Part shown: one piece after another, positions 1-5,824 of the stretch
How positions within the stretch are numbered: position 1 is the first letter of the stretch
How the letters are laid out: the number at the start of each line of letters is the position of its first letter
The notes under the pieces: model-generated
Told to the model about the DNA's origin: nothing
What the model saw: only the letters and a program-made list of their open reading frames with translations
Databases searched by the model: none
Source of the DNA: JBGTLW01 sp041743835
GTDB taxonomy: Bacteria; Planctomycetota; Phycisphaerae; Phycisphaerales; Phycisphaeraceae
Assembly: GCA_041743835.1 (NCBI GenBank)
Contig: JBGTLW010000039.1
Span: forward strand, 1 to 6,772
DNA: 6,772 bases
Direction of reading: 5' to 3'
Position numbers and translations under genes: made by a program

Positions 1-476
1 CCATTGGTGTTCGTCGTGATGAGCATCGTGTAGGTCTTGAGCGGATTGCCCGCATTGGTCCCGGGGAATTTAACGGTATTGGGTGCGGTGGGGCAGTACA
101 GCTTCGCCATCGACACATCGCGATTGGGCGTCAGCGCCGCGGACTCCGCCTTCGACCGATGCGCGATCCCCACCTCGTAGATGTGGCTGATGAGCCCGTG
201 CTGCTTCAACTGCGACCGCCAGATGTTTTTCTGGAATCCCGACGGGTCGTCCCAGGCACCCCCGGCGACGGGGTAATAGCCGTCCGATTCGGTGCTGTAG
301 AGCGCAAGAAGTATTCCGATCTGACGCTGATTGCTCATGCACTGGACCGCTCGTGCCGTCTCACGCGCTTGTTTCAACGCAGGCAGCAGCATCGCGATCA
401 GCAGCGCGATGATGGAGATCACCACCAGCAGCTCGATGAGCGTGAATCCGTCGCGTGCTGGGTTTCGCTTCTTCAT
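1..476 (-). CDS. Pseudopilin-like protein, N-terminal part (prepilin-type cleavage/methylation domain)
   Basis: Reading from ATG at 476, the protein begins MKKRNPARDGFTLIELLVV. This is a type IV prepilin / type II secretion pseudopilin leader: a short basic leader, cleavage expected between Gly10 and Phe11, and the conserved Glu at mature position 5, followed by a hydrophobic helix to about residue 34. After it comes a segment with Cys46, NQRQIG and a Tyr-rich stretch around residues 60-70, as in the many planctomycete proteins of this class. The frame stays open to the left edge, so about 158 residues are seen and the C-terminus is missing. An in-frame TGA about 50 bases upstream leaves this ATG as the first good start; the Shine-Dalgarno sequence is only a weak purine run (AAAGAAG). 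It lies 65 bases after the PEP-CTERM gene on the same strand. The leader family is clear. The specific role, whether a pilus or secretion part or a substrate-binding surface protein, cannot be told. Confidence 0.88.
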   Translation of the reverse strand, partial: MKKRNPARDGFTLIELLVVISIIALLIAMLLPALKQARETARAVQCMSNQRQIGILLALYSTESDGYYPVAGGAWDDPSGFQKNIWRSQLKQHGLISHIYEVGIAHRSKAESAALTPNRDVSMAKLYCPTAPNTVKFPGTNAGNPLKTYTMLITTNTN

Positions 477-541
477 GGCGGCTTCTTTGCGTGTCGTTCT
501 GAAGGCGGCTGGCCACGGTCATGGGACCAGACGCCGGAGGT

Positions 542-1357
542 TCAGATTCGGCTGCAGCCGTGCCGCCGGTGCGGCAGCATCAGCAGCCCGCCTAAACCCA
601 GCAGCGCCAGCGATGCAGGCTCTGGGATCAGCGCCTGGGCATAGTTGTCGGCGATGCGGATTTCGTCGAAGTCGCCGCTGCCGGTGCCTTCCGGTGCGGA
701 GCGGGTGCTGCCGCCGAAGAGGCGGATGCGGTCGAAGCCGCTGCCATCGAAACTGGCGATGTTCGTCGCGTCAGCGATGCCTTCCGTCGCCTGGTTGACG
801 AAGAGGCTGACCGTCTCGTCGCCGCTGGCATTGAAGACGATCTTCGCCACCAGTTGAAACGCGGTGCCGGGCGTAGCGTTGATATTAGTATCGCCGCTGC
901 TGCTGTTGCTGCCGCTGATGAACAGATCACCGTTGCCTTCATTGCCGCTGACTCCGATGAGCAACCTTTCGTTGCTGCCGTCAAATAGGCTGAGACCCGT
1001 GGTGCGGGTGCCGGTGGTCTTGCGTGTGAAGATGAAACCGACGTACACGGTGCCGGTGTTGACGTTTGCGTCAAGGATGCGGAATGCAGTGGCACTGCTG
1101 GCGCCACCGGTTACTGTCGCCTTGTTGCCCGTCTCGCCGGTTGTGACAGGGCTATCGAGCGACCCGGCGGTGACGTTGCCGGCACCGGTCCAGCCGCTGG
1201 CGAAGCCGGAACCGCCGTTGTTGGTGGCCAGGGAACCCGCGTCATAGGCGAACGCTTCCTGAGCGATGATGTCAGCCGACGCGGAGTTGCTCACGGTGGT
1301 GAAGCCAACCACAGACAGGATGGCACAGGCGACGAGGGGGAGACGGTTGCGTGGCAT
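542..1357 (-). CDS. Secreted PEP-CTERM surface protein, LamG/ConA-like fold likely
   Basis: A 271-residue exported protein. Residues 1-28 form a signal peptide: basic MPRNR, a hydrophobic core, then an Ala-Ser-Ala cleavage site before Asp29. The body is rich in Gly, Ser, Thr and Asn, with alternating strands (VYVGFIF, LLIGV, FQLVAKIVF, VSLFV, FDRIRLFGG, DFDEIRI). This looks like the concanavalin/LamG-like beta sandwich common in planctomycete and verrucomicrobial surface proteins. The C-terminus is a classic exosortase sorting signal: Pro-Glu-Pro at 245-247, a hydrophobic segment at about 249-262 and a basic tail with RRH. Exosortase is expected to process it at the cell surface. The start at 1357 is chosen because AGGAAG sits just upstream. 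The same frame opens further upstream (to 1450) but without a ribosome site and with an Arg/Pro-rich extension unlike a signal peptide. Ligand unknown. It lies 120 bases downstream of the LacI-family gene. Confidence 0.88.
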   Translation of the reverse strand: MPRNRLPLVACAILSVVGFTTVSNSASADIIAQEAFAYDAGSLATNNGGSGFASGWTGAGNVTAGSLDSPVTTGETGNKATVTGGASSATAFRILDANVNTGTVYVGFIFTRKTTGTRTTGLSLFDGSNERLLIGVSGNEGNGDLFISGSNSSSGDTNINATPGTAFQLVAKIVFNASGDETVSLFVNQATEGIADATNIASFDGSGFDRIRLFGGSTRSAPEGTGSGDFDEIRIADNYAQALIPEPASLALLGLGGLLMLPHRRHGCSRI

Positions 1358-1363
1358 GGCAAT

Positions 1364-1369
1364 CTTCCT
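1364..1369 (-). promoter_or_regulatory. Ribosome binding site that sets the PEP-CTERM start
   Basis: On the minus strand AGGAAG lies 6 bases before the ATG at 1357. A second in-frame ATG at 1372 overlaps this site and has only pyrimidine-rich sequence before it. This is the reason for choosing 1357, which also gives a normal signal peptide. Confidence 0.6.
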
Positions 1370-1389
1370 CATAAGGGGTGGGGTGGAAC

Positions 1390-1424
1390 GGGTCACTGGT
1401 CGGGTTACGCGGGATGGGTCACTG
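1390..1424 (-). repeat. Two direct copies of a 9-base motif upstream of the PEP-CTERM gene
   Basis: GGGTCACTG (CAGTGACCC on the minus strand) occurs at 1390-1398 and 1416-1424, offset by 26 bases. Both copies lie in the 120-base spacer between the regulator and the PEP-CTERM gene, in what would be its 5' leader. Possible protein-binding half-sites, though chance repetition in GC-rich DNA is also possible. A weak promoter-like pair, TTGATT (1476-1481) and TAGAAC (1455-1460) with a 15-base spacer, lies just upstream and overlaps the end of the regulator gene. Confidence 0.25.
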
Positions 1425-1477
1425 ACACGGGCGCGGGGGGTGAGTCGCATGGCGGTTCTACTTAAAGGGACTGATAA

Positions 1478-2521
1478 TCAACGGGCAACGGGGGCTGCGG
1501 TGGTTTCACGGCACCGGAGCACATAAGGCACTTTCACGGCGGGGCACGGGCGGTCGGGGTCGTCGATGCGTTGGAACAGGGCTTCGACGGCGGCGTTCCC
1601 CATGGCTTCGCGGGGTTCGACCAGCAGGGTCGGGTCGGTCACGCTGTTGATCTGACGCTCGCCCCCGAAGGTGACCAGGGACAGGTCGCCGGGCACGGCC
1701 AGACCCGTGCGGGCGGCGGCGACCTCGAAGATCGCTACGTCGCGCGGGGACTGGCAGACGACCGCGGTAGGCCGATCAGACAGGCTCAGGGCGTCGACGG
1801 CATGGGACACCGCTTCGGTGCCAGCCAATGACCTCTGCACGTCGATCCGCCGGGGGACCAGCGATGCGCCGTGCATGGCCGCCTCGTAGCCCGTCAGGCG
1901 GTCGAGCACGCTGTAGTGCGGCTGAAACTTGTTTTGCGGGCCGTGGATAAAGTTGGCGAACGCGATCCGCCGATGCCCCAGCTCGCGCAGGTGGTCCACC
2001 GCCTGCCGCCCCGCCGACATGTCGTCGGGATAGACGCACGCGGCATCGCGTTTGGTATTCACCCACACCACCGGCAGGCGGGCGTGCTCGATAGCCTCGG
2101 TCATATGAGGCGGCATGTCGTGGGTGTAGTTGATCAGCAGGCCATCCACCATCTGCTCGCGCAGGAACGCGGGCAGGTACGCGTCGCTGTCGAGTTGCTC
2201 GTCGCTGAGGAACCAGACGGTGAGCCGCATGTGGCGGCGCTGGAGGGCGTCATGGATGCCACGGATCATCTCACGAGTGAAGTTGGACCGCTCGTAGTGG
2301 GCCCCCATCACCAGCGCGACGTTGAGGAACTTGCCGGTGGAGATGGCCTTCGCGGCGGCGTTGGGACGGTAGCCCATCTCCGATGCGAGGCGACGGATCT
2401 TTTCGGCCCGCTTGGCGAACGTGGGTCGGTTGTACGTCACGTCACTGTTGACAATGCGGGCGGCCGTGGCACGCGAGACGCCAGTCTTTTCGGCGATCTG
2501 GTTGATGGTGACTTGTGACAT
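1478..2521 (-). CDS. LacI/GalR-family transcriptional regulator
   Basis: A 347-residue protein of normal length for the family. Residues 4-25 are the LacI helix-turn-helix (VTINQIAEKTGVSRATAARI), followed by the domain end GYRPN at 50-54 and a hinge region (NAAAKAIST) where most members have ARSLRT-like residues. From about residue 65 comes the periplasmic-binding-protein-like effector and dimer domain, with the family motif LGHRRIAF at 181-188 and a normal C-terminal end (VPYVLRCRETT). The start at 2521 is chosen because the helix-turn-helix then begins at residue 4. The frame can be extended to a GTG at 2638, but that runs through the apparent promoter, and the ribosome site for 2521 is weak. 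Two segments that normally carry acidic effector-contact residues are altered (QSPRD at 257-261, TFGGE at 284-288). By analogy it binds operators near sugar or polysaccharide genes; the PL8 lyase across the gap is the obvious candidate target. The effector cannot be named. Confidence 0.93.
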   Translation of the reverse strand: MSQVTINQIAEKTGVSRATAARIVNSDVTYNRPTFAKRAEKIRRLASEMGYRPNAAAKAISTGKFLNVALVMGAHYERSNFTREMIRGIHDALQRRHMRLTVWFLSDEQLDSDAYLPAFLREQMVDGLLINYTHDMPPHMTEAIEHARLPVVWVNTKRDAACVYPDDMSAGRQAVDHLRELGHRRIAFANFIHGPQNKFQPHYSVLDRLTGYEAAMHGASLVPRRIDVQRSLAGTEAVSHAVDALSLSDRPTAVVCQSPRDVAIFEVAAARTGLAVPGDLSLVTFGGERQINSVTDPTLLVEPREAMGNAAVEALFQRIDDPDRPCPAVKVPYVLRCRETTAAPVAR

Positions 2522-2540
2522 GTATGGACTCGACACCTGA

Positions 2541-2560
2541 ATGCACGATGAGGGATGCAT
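2541..2560. repeat. Inverted repeat in the regulator leader (candidate autoregulatory operator)
   Basis: ATGCA (2541-2545) and TGCAT (2556-2560) are inverted around a 10-base spacer, and the right arm is part of the perfect palindrome GATGCATC (2554-2561). It lies between the proposed promoter and the chosen regulator start. Position fits autorepression. The long spacer and lack of a central CG are not typical of LacI-family operators. Confidence 0.25.
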
Positions 2561-2606
2561 CGACTGACCAAAGTACAATACACCACTCGCATTTGAGACT
2601 GAGCCA

Positions 2607-2634
2607 AGTTTAGCACCTCCTTCTCTCGTGTCAA
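2607..2634 (-). promoter_or_regulatory. Sigma-70-type promoter for the LacI-family gene
   Basis: On the minus strand, a perfect -35 TTGACA (2629-2634) is followed after 16 bases by TAAACT (2607-2612), preceded by TG one base before the -10 (extended -10). Transcription would start near 2600, giving a leader of about 80 bases before the ATG at 2521. An AAGGAGGT (2615-2622) lies inside the spacer and would not be in this transcript. Confidence 0.55.
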
Positions 2635-3062
2635 GCACTTTGTCACGAAAATGTGGAATGGCGGTGGGCCAACTCGGCTCGGCCCTGCGCCCGGTCCCGA
2701 AACGCCAGCATTGAGTGGCACCACGCTTTCACGAACGGGCGGTCAACTGAAGCGATGTACCATTCTCTGCTTCATGTCCGATCCAGCAACCGGCCAAGTC
2801 AGCTAGTCACTGCGCTTGCGTGGGTTCCAGACGGTGCCGGAATACGCGCGGATGTGCCGGGTCGAGCGTCATGCGGCCATACTTAGAGGCTGTGGTGTGC
2901 TTGGGGTGATGCTACGAAACGTCGGTCCTTCGTCGCGATGTCCGACGCTTCGTCCCGCCCAGCAGAGAAACGGCCGTGCGCCTTCGGTTTCATGGCTGCG
3001 GCGGAGCGACATGCGACCGATGCGGTGGTCATAAGTGTCCACCTATTGTCAATGCCTCGTAC

Positions 3063-3190
3063 TTACTCCGCGATCGCCTGGTCCTCGGTCGGCACCTCGA
3101 CCGTGCTGCGCAGCTCGACACCGAGCGCGTCGAGCACGGGCGCGGGGCCACTTCAACCAGCGACCGCCCCACCGCCGTATCGATGCAGTG
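3063..3190 (-). pseudogene. Possible C-terminal gene remnant with a frameshift, family unknown
   Basis: On the minus strand, the codons from 3137 down to a TAA at 3063-3065 read VLDALGVELRSTVEVPTEDQ then AIAE. Nearly every codon ends in G or C, and the acidic, hydrophilic composition looks like a genuine protein end. The frame is closed by a TGA just upstream. The adjoining upstream frame reads AVGRSLVEVAPRP and would join smoothly if one base were changed near 3138-3143. This suggests the 3' end of a broken gene, perhaps a transposase or another horizontally acquired gene. The family is not recognised and the upstream extent is uncertain. The alternative is a chance GC-rich open frame. Confidence 0.27.
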
Positions 3191-3259
3191 AAAAGGCTCA
3201 GCTCGTGGGCCGCGGCGTAGCCCCCCAACGCAGCCGGACTGCGAAGCGACAACCGCCAA

Positions 3260-3288
3260 GGGTTGCAGAGAGCCCCTTCGGGCAACCC
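3260..3288. repeat. Inverted repeat, 7-base arms
   Basis: GGGTTGC (3260-3266) pairs with GCAACCC (3282-3288) around a 15-base loop. A competing inner hairpin is GCCC-CTTC-GGGC (3272-3283). No T-run follows on either strand, so it is not an obvious terminator. It lies about 20 bases left of the next hairpin. Confidence 0.5.
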
Positions 3289-3306
3289 CGCCCCTTCAAA
3301 AGTTCG

Positions 3307-3343
3307 CGCTTTTCAGAGGCCGCCAGAGCGGCGGCGAAAAGTG
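3307..3343. repeat. Long imperfect hairpin
   Basis: Inner arms GCCGCC (3319-3324) and GGCGGC (3330-3335) enclose a 5-base loop. Outer arms CTTTTC (3309-3314) and GAAAAG (3336-3341) continue the stem after a 4-base bulge AGAG on one side, and 3307-3308 can also pair with 3342-3343. An alternative fold uses AAAAG and CTTTT at about 3299-3313. No T-run follows it. It could be a structured RNA leader, a small RNA, or a mobile-element end. Confidence 0.45.
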
Positions 3344-3383
3344 GTTAACAGGGTTAAGTCAAGCATTCGCAGCGTCTTGCGTC

Positions 3384-3599
3384 ATGCGCGACATCGCTGT
3401 TGGTCCGCCAAAACCAGCCGCGAAAAGGATATACTATGTGGTTCGAACGTTTGGCGGTTTATGGGTTGCGCAAACGGAGGCAAATGATAAACTGCGAACC
3501 GTTGGCCGACAGTGTTCGTTGGCCGAAGTCCAACTGAGAAATCCCGGCTTGAACTTTGTGGTGTCCGGTCCCCGGAGCGTGACTCAGAGCCTGCCGTGA
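3384..3599 (+). CDS. Small ORF of uncertain reality, weakly DUF2188-like
   Basis: An open frame of 71 residues ending 31 bases before the lyase start. Its middle reads YYVVRTFGGLWVAQTEAND, followed by a SLAEVQ stretch and NFVVSGP. This strand pattern recalls the small DUF2188 fold (V..ggW.V...E, then a helix, then VVhGrdG), with the helix apparently shortened and the final motif degraded. The ATG at 3384 has no ribosome site. An internal GTG at 3438 has AAGGA 8 bases before it and would give 53 residues. An ATG at 3436 in another frame shares the same ribosome site and would give 33 residues (ending at 3537). Codon third positions are less GC-rich than in neighbouring genes. It may be real, decayed, or simply the leader region of the lyase. 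The family link is only a resemblance. Confidence 0.25.
   Translation: MRDIAVGPPKPAAKRIYYVVRTFGGLWVAQTEANDKLRTVGRQCSLAEVQLRNPGLNFVVSGPRSVTQSLP
3441..3493 (+). promoter_or_regulatory. Candidate lyase promoter with CG-centred palindromes
   Basis: Two perfect 8-base palindromes with CG at the centre, GTTCGAAC (3441-3448) and TTGCGCAA (3466-3473), lie 25 bases apart. LacI-family operators typically have a central CG. The second overlaps a weak -35 (TTGCGC, 3466-3471), 16 bases before TAAACT (3488-3493) with an extended-10 TG. The same -10 hexamer, spacer length and TG are seen at the regulator's own promoter. An alternative -10 is TATACT at 3430-3435, but it has no good -35. A repressor on these sites would block the lyase. 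This is a positional and pattern argument only. Confidence 0.3.
3500..3526. repeat. Direct repeat of a 10-base motif upstream of the lyase
   Basis: CGTTGGCCGA occurs at 3500-3509 and 3517-3526, repeating every 17 bases, between the candidate promoter and the lyase start. A small hairpin TCCGG-TCC-CCGGA follows at 3564-3576. These could be regulator half-sites in the leader or chance. Confidence 0.35.
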
Positions 3600-3619
3600 A
3601 TCCGTCGCACGCCGCAAAC

Positions 3620-3624
3620 AGGAG
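3620..3624 (+). promoter_or_regulatory. Ribosome binding site of the PL8 lyase
   Basis: AGGAG stands 6 bases before the ATG at 3631. It is the strongest ribosome site in this stretch and fixes that start over internal Met codons at residues 6 and 9. Confidence 0.75.
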
Positions 3625-3630
3625 CGAACC

Positions 3631-5799
3631 ATGATTTCATCCCTGATGGCAAGCATGATCGTGATACTGGCGGCAGCGCCGACGGAGGATCACATGGCTG
3701 TGGTTCGCGAACGTTTCACGACGCACCTGCTACAGCAAATCGATGCAAGCAAGGCTGGCGAACACCTGGCGACCCTGCGCGAGGATGGAAGCTGGGAGGA
3801 CGTCAACTACAACGACCGGTCCCGCGCGGGCTGGTCACCAGCACAGCACCTGTCCAGGCTAGAGGTCATGGCGGCCGCGTACAACCATCCCGACTCAAAG
3901 CATCATCAAAGCAAGGCGATGCTCGATGGAGTTGGCCGCGGCTTGCTCTTCTGGGACAAGACCGCGCCGTACAGCGCTAATCCCTTTGAGAGGCGAATCG
4001 GAACACCCATCCGGCTGGGGCACATCCTTGTGATAATGCACGGCCGAATCGACCCGGCCCTGCGCGACCGCATCGTCACCGAAAAGATGAGTGATGTCAT
4101 CGTGGAAGGCGGTTACTCCCGCCGAGCCGGCAACGACGGGCATCGGGAATCCGGCCCCGACGTGGTCCGCGGTGCCTACGTGCACATCTGTGTCGGGCTC
4201 CTCACCGACGACGCTGAGGCTATCACGATTGCCAGCAGGCACATCCAGGCCGAGGCACGCATCGCCAAACCCGGCGAGGGCTTGCAGCCGGACGGCAGCT
4301 ATCAGTACCACGGCCGGCAGATCTACTTCCCGGGCTACTGGCAGGCGCACTTCGAGCAGGTTTCGCTGTGGGGCGAGCTGTTCGCAGAACTGCCCTGGGC
4401 ATTCGAGACCGATTCCAAGGCGTTTCTCCATGAGGGCATCCTCAACGGGGCACGCTGGATGATCCGCGGCAAGTTCTACGACCCCTTCGTCATGGGACGC
4501 GGTCTGGCGCGCCCCACCGAACAGTACACCCGTCTGAGCTGGCTGGAGCGGATGACCCGGATCGATCCGACCCATGCGCCGGAGTATAGAGCGATCCTCG
4601 ATCACATTGCCGGAAAAGCGGATGCACCGGCTGTGGGCAACCGCCACTTCTGGCTGTCCGACTACATGGTCCATTCTCGCACGAGCTACCGCCTGAGTGT
4701 GCGCATGCACTCCAGCCGTACCTCCGGGCAGGAAGCCGGCAACGATGAGAACACTCAGAACCGCTATCTGTCGCAGGGAGCGACTGCCATCATGGTCGAT
4801 GGCGATGAGTACGAACGCATCTTTCCTGTCTGGGACTGGCGCCGGATTCCAGGCACCACGACTGCGTATACCACCGGTCGTCGGGGCGTCATGCAGGCTG
4901 GCAACTGGGGCGTGTCCGGATACACGGAATTCACCGGGGCTGCATCCAACGGCTCCGTCGGCGTGGCCGCGATGGATGTCGACTGGCACGACGGTGACCC
5001 GGAGGGTGGACGCGGGCCCAGCCACAAGCTCGACCCCGGGCGCATCTACGTTCACAAGAACTGGTTCTTCTTCGACCGGGAAATGGTCGCGCTCGGTTCT
5101 GGCATCCGCTACACCGGACAGTTCGCCCCTGTGCAGACCACGGTCAATCAGATGCTGCGCAAGACGCCGATCTTCAGCAACATCCATCCCGCCGGCACCG
5201 GTGAGCCGGATACCGAAGGCCGCAGTGACGACAGCCTGCAATGGCTTTGGCACGGCCAAGTCGGCTACCTCTTCCCGACGCAACAGCACGTTGTGCTCCG
5301 CAACGAGTCGCAGCTCACCGGCAGTTGGCGCAGCATCAACCGCAGTTATGACGAGGAACTTACAGAAACCAAGGACCGCGTTACCATCAGCCTCGACCAC
5401 GGCGACAAGCCCGACGGCGAGAGCTATGCCTACGTCGCCGTGCCCGGCCTGTCGCGCCAGGATTTCGACACCTACCGCGGCAAGGACCACGTGACCATCC
5501 TTTCCAACACGCCGCACGTCGCCGCGGTGCATCACAAGGGCCAGCGGCTGACCGGCATCGTGTTCCGCGATCCGGCAAGTGTCGGTCGGCTCAAGGTCCA
5601 CGACAAGCTCACCATGGCTGTGGACGCGCCGGTGATTCTGCTGGTGGACGAGTCGGTCACACCAACGCGGGTGACCGCTTCTTGCCCGACCGCCAGTGCT
5701 GTGAAAGTCACGTTGATCACCCCCGAGGGTGAGCAGGTGCTCGCCTTCGACATGCCCGGCACGCGCAGTCGCACCCTCCCCGAAACCGAAACCCCCTGA
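3631..5799 (+). CDS. Polysaccharide lyase family 8 (chondroitin AC / hyaluronate / xanthan lyase-like)
   Basis: A complete 722-residue secreted lyase, close in length to chondroitin AC lyases (about 700). PL8 enzymes cut uronic-acid-containing polysaccharides by beta-elimination. Residues 1-15 are a short hydrophobic export signal lacking the usual Lys or Arg. The N-terminal alpha/alpha toroid carries IGTP (123-126), the catalytic segment DGSYQYHGRQIYFPGY with His227 and Tyr236, and MGRGLAR with Arg290 and Arg294. The central beta sandwich has NDEN with Glu373 and the conserved IPGTT (406-410). The C-terminal beta domain starts at about 630. Spacing from His227 to Tyr236, Arg290, Arg294 and Glu373 is what I recall for Flavobacterium chondroitinase AC. 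Two departures stand out: the catalytic Asn position is Asp177 (in SGPD), and the aromatic NWW patch reads NPF (117-119). Substrate therefore cannot be assigned and activity is not certain. The divergent LacI-family gene may regulate it. Confidence 0.93.
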   Translation: MISSLMASMIVILAAAPTEDHMAVVRERFTTHLLQQIDASKAGEHLATLREDGSWEDVNYNDRSRAGWSPAQHLSRLEVMAAAYNHPDSKHHQSKAMLDGVGRGLLFWDKTAPYSANPFERRIGTPIRLGHILVIMHGRIDPALRDRIVTEKMSDVIVEGGYSRRAGNDGHRESGPDVVRGAYVHICVGLLTDDAEAITIASRHIQAEARIAKPGEGLQPDGSYQYHGRQIYFPGYWQAHFEQVSLWGELFAELPWAFETDSKAFLHEGILNGARWMIRGKFYDPFVMGRGLARPTEQYTRLSWLERMTRIDPTHAPEYRAILDHIAGKADAPAVGNRHFWLSDYMVHSRTSYRLSVRMHSSRTSGQEAGNDENTQNRYLSQGATAIMVDGDEYERIFPVWDWRRIPGTTTAYTTGRRGVMQAGNWGVSGYTEFTGAASNGSVGVAAMDVDWHDGDPEGGRGPSHKLDPGRIYVHKNWFFFDREMVALGSGIRYTGQFAPVQTTVNQMLRKTPIFSNIHPAGTGEPDTEGRSDDSLQWLWHGQVGYLFPTQQHVVLRNESQLTGSWRSINRSYDEELTETKDRVTISLDHGDKPDGESYAYVAVPGLSRQDFDTYRGKDHVTILSNTPHVAAVHHKGQRLTGIVFRDPASVGRLKVHDKLTMAVDAPVILLVDESVTPTRVTASCPTASAVKVTLITPEGEQVLAFDMPGTRSRTLPETETP

Positions 5800-5824
5800 C
5801 CCATTGAAGTAAAGGAACCCCACG

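Larger units (their letters stand above)
2641..3383. other. Gene-poor intergenic stretch with decayed sequence and repeats
   Basis: No convincing intact gene on either strand. The open frames here encode Arg/Ser/Pro-rich products with no recognisable domain and no good ribosome site. The part at 2641-3020 shows nothing I can name. From 3024 rightward there is structure: a small inverted repeat GGTGG/CCACC (3024-3028 and 3039-3043), a minus-strand coding-like fragment ending at 3063, and two larger inverted repeats between 3260 and 3343. The mix of a coding scrap and repeats looks like the scar of an old insertion between the divergent regulator and lyase genes, but no element ends can be defined. 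Confidence 0.4.

Noticed and set aside
477..541. GGTC-CCAT-GACC hairpin after the PEP-CTERM gene
   Set aside because: Four-base stem and no T-run; not enough for a terminator.
159..798. Two plus-strand frames across the pseudopilin and PEP-CTERM genes
   Set aside because: They are antisense to proteins with clear leader and sorting motifs, and are rich in Arg, Cys and Ser without any motif.
896..918. GCTGCTGCTG-like short repeat
   Set aside because: It is a run of Ser and Gly codons in the PEP-CTERM protein, explained by coding.
1871..2518. Plus-strand frame of 215 codons opposite the LacI-family gene
   Set aside because: Antisense shadow rich in His and Val; the minus-strand regulator is unambiguous.
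2522..2638. Longer regulator start at GTG 2638 (39 extra residues)
   Set aside because: It would translate through the TTGACA/TAAACT promoter and put the helix-turn-helix unusually far from the N-terminus.
3340..3365. GTTAACA and GTTAAGT resembling integron attC core sites
   Set aside because: No matching inverse core (RYYYAAC) at a suitable distance and no integrase; the resemblance is to a very loose motif.
4697..5494. Plus-strand frame of 265 codons inside the lyase
   Set aside because: Out-of-frame shadow rich in Ser, Thr, Arg and Pro; the lyase frame carries the catalytic motifs.
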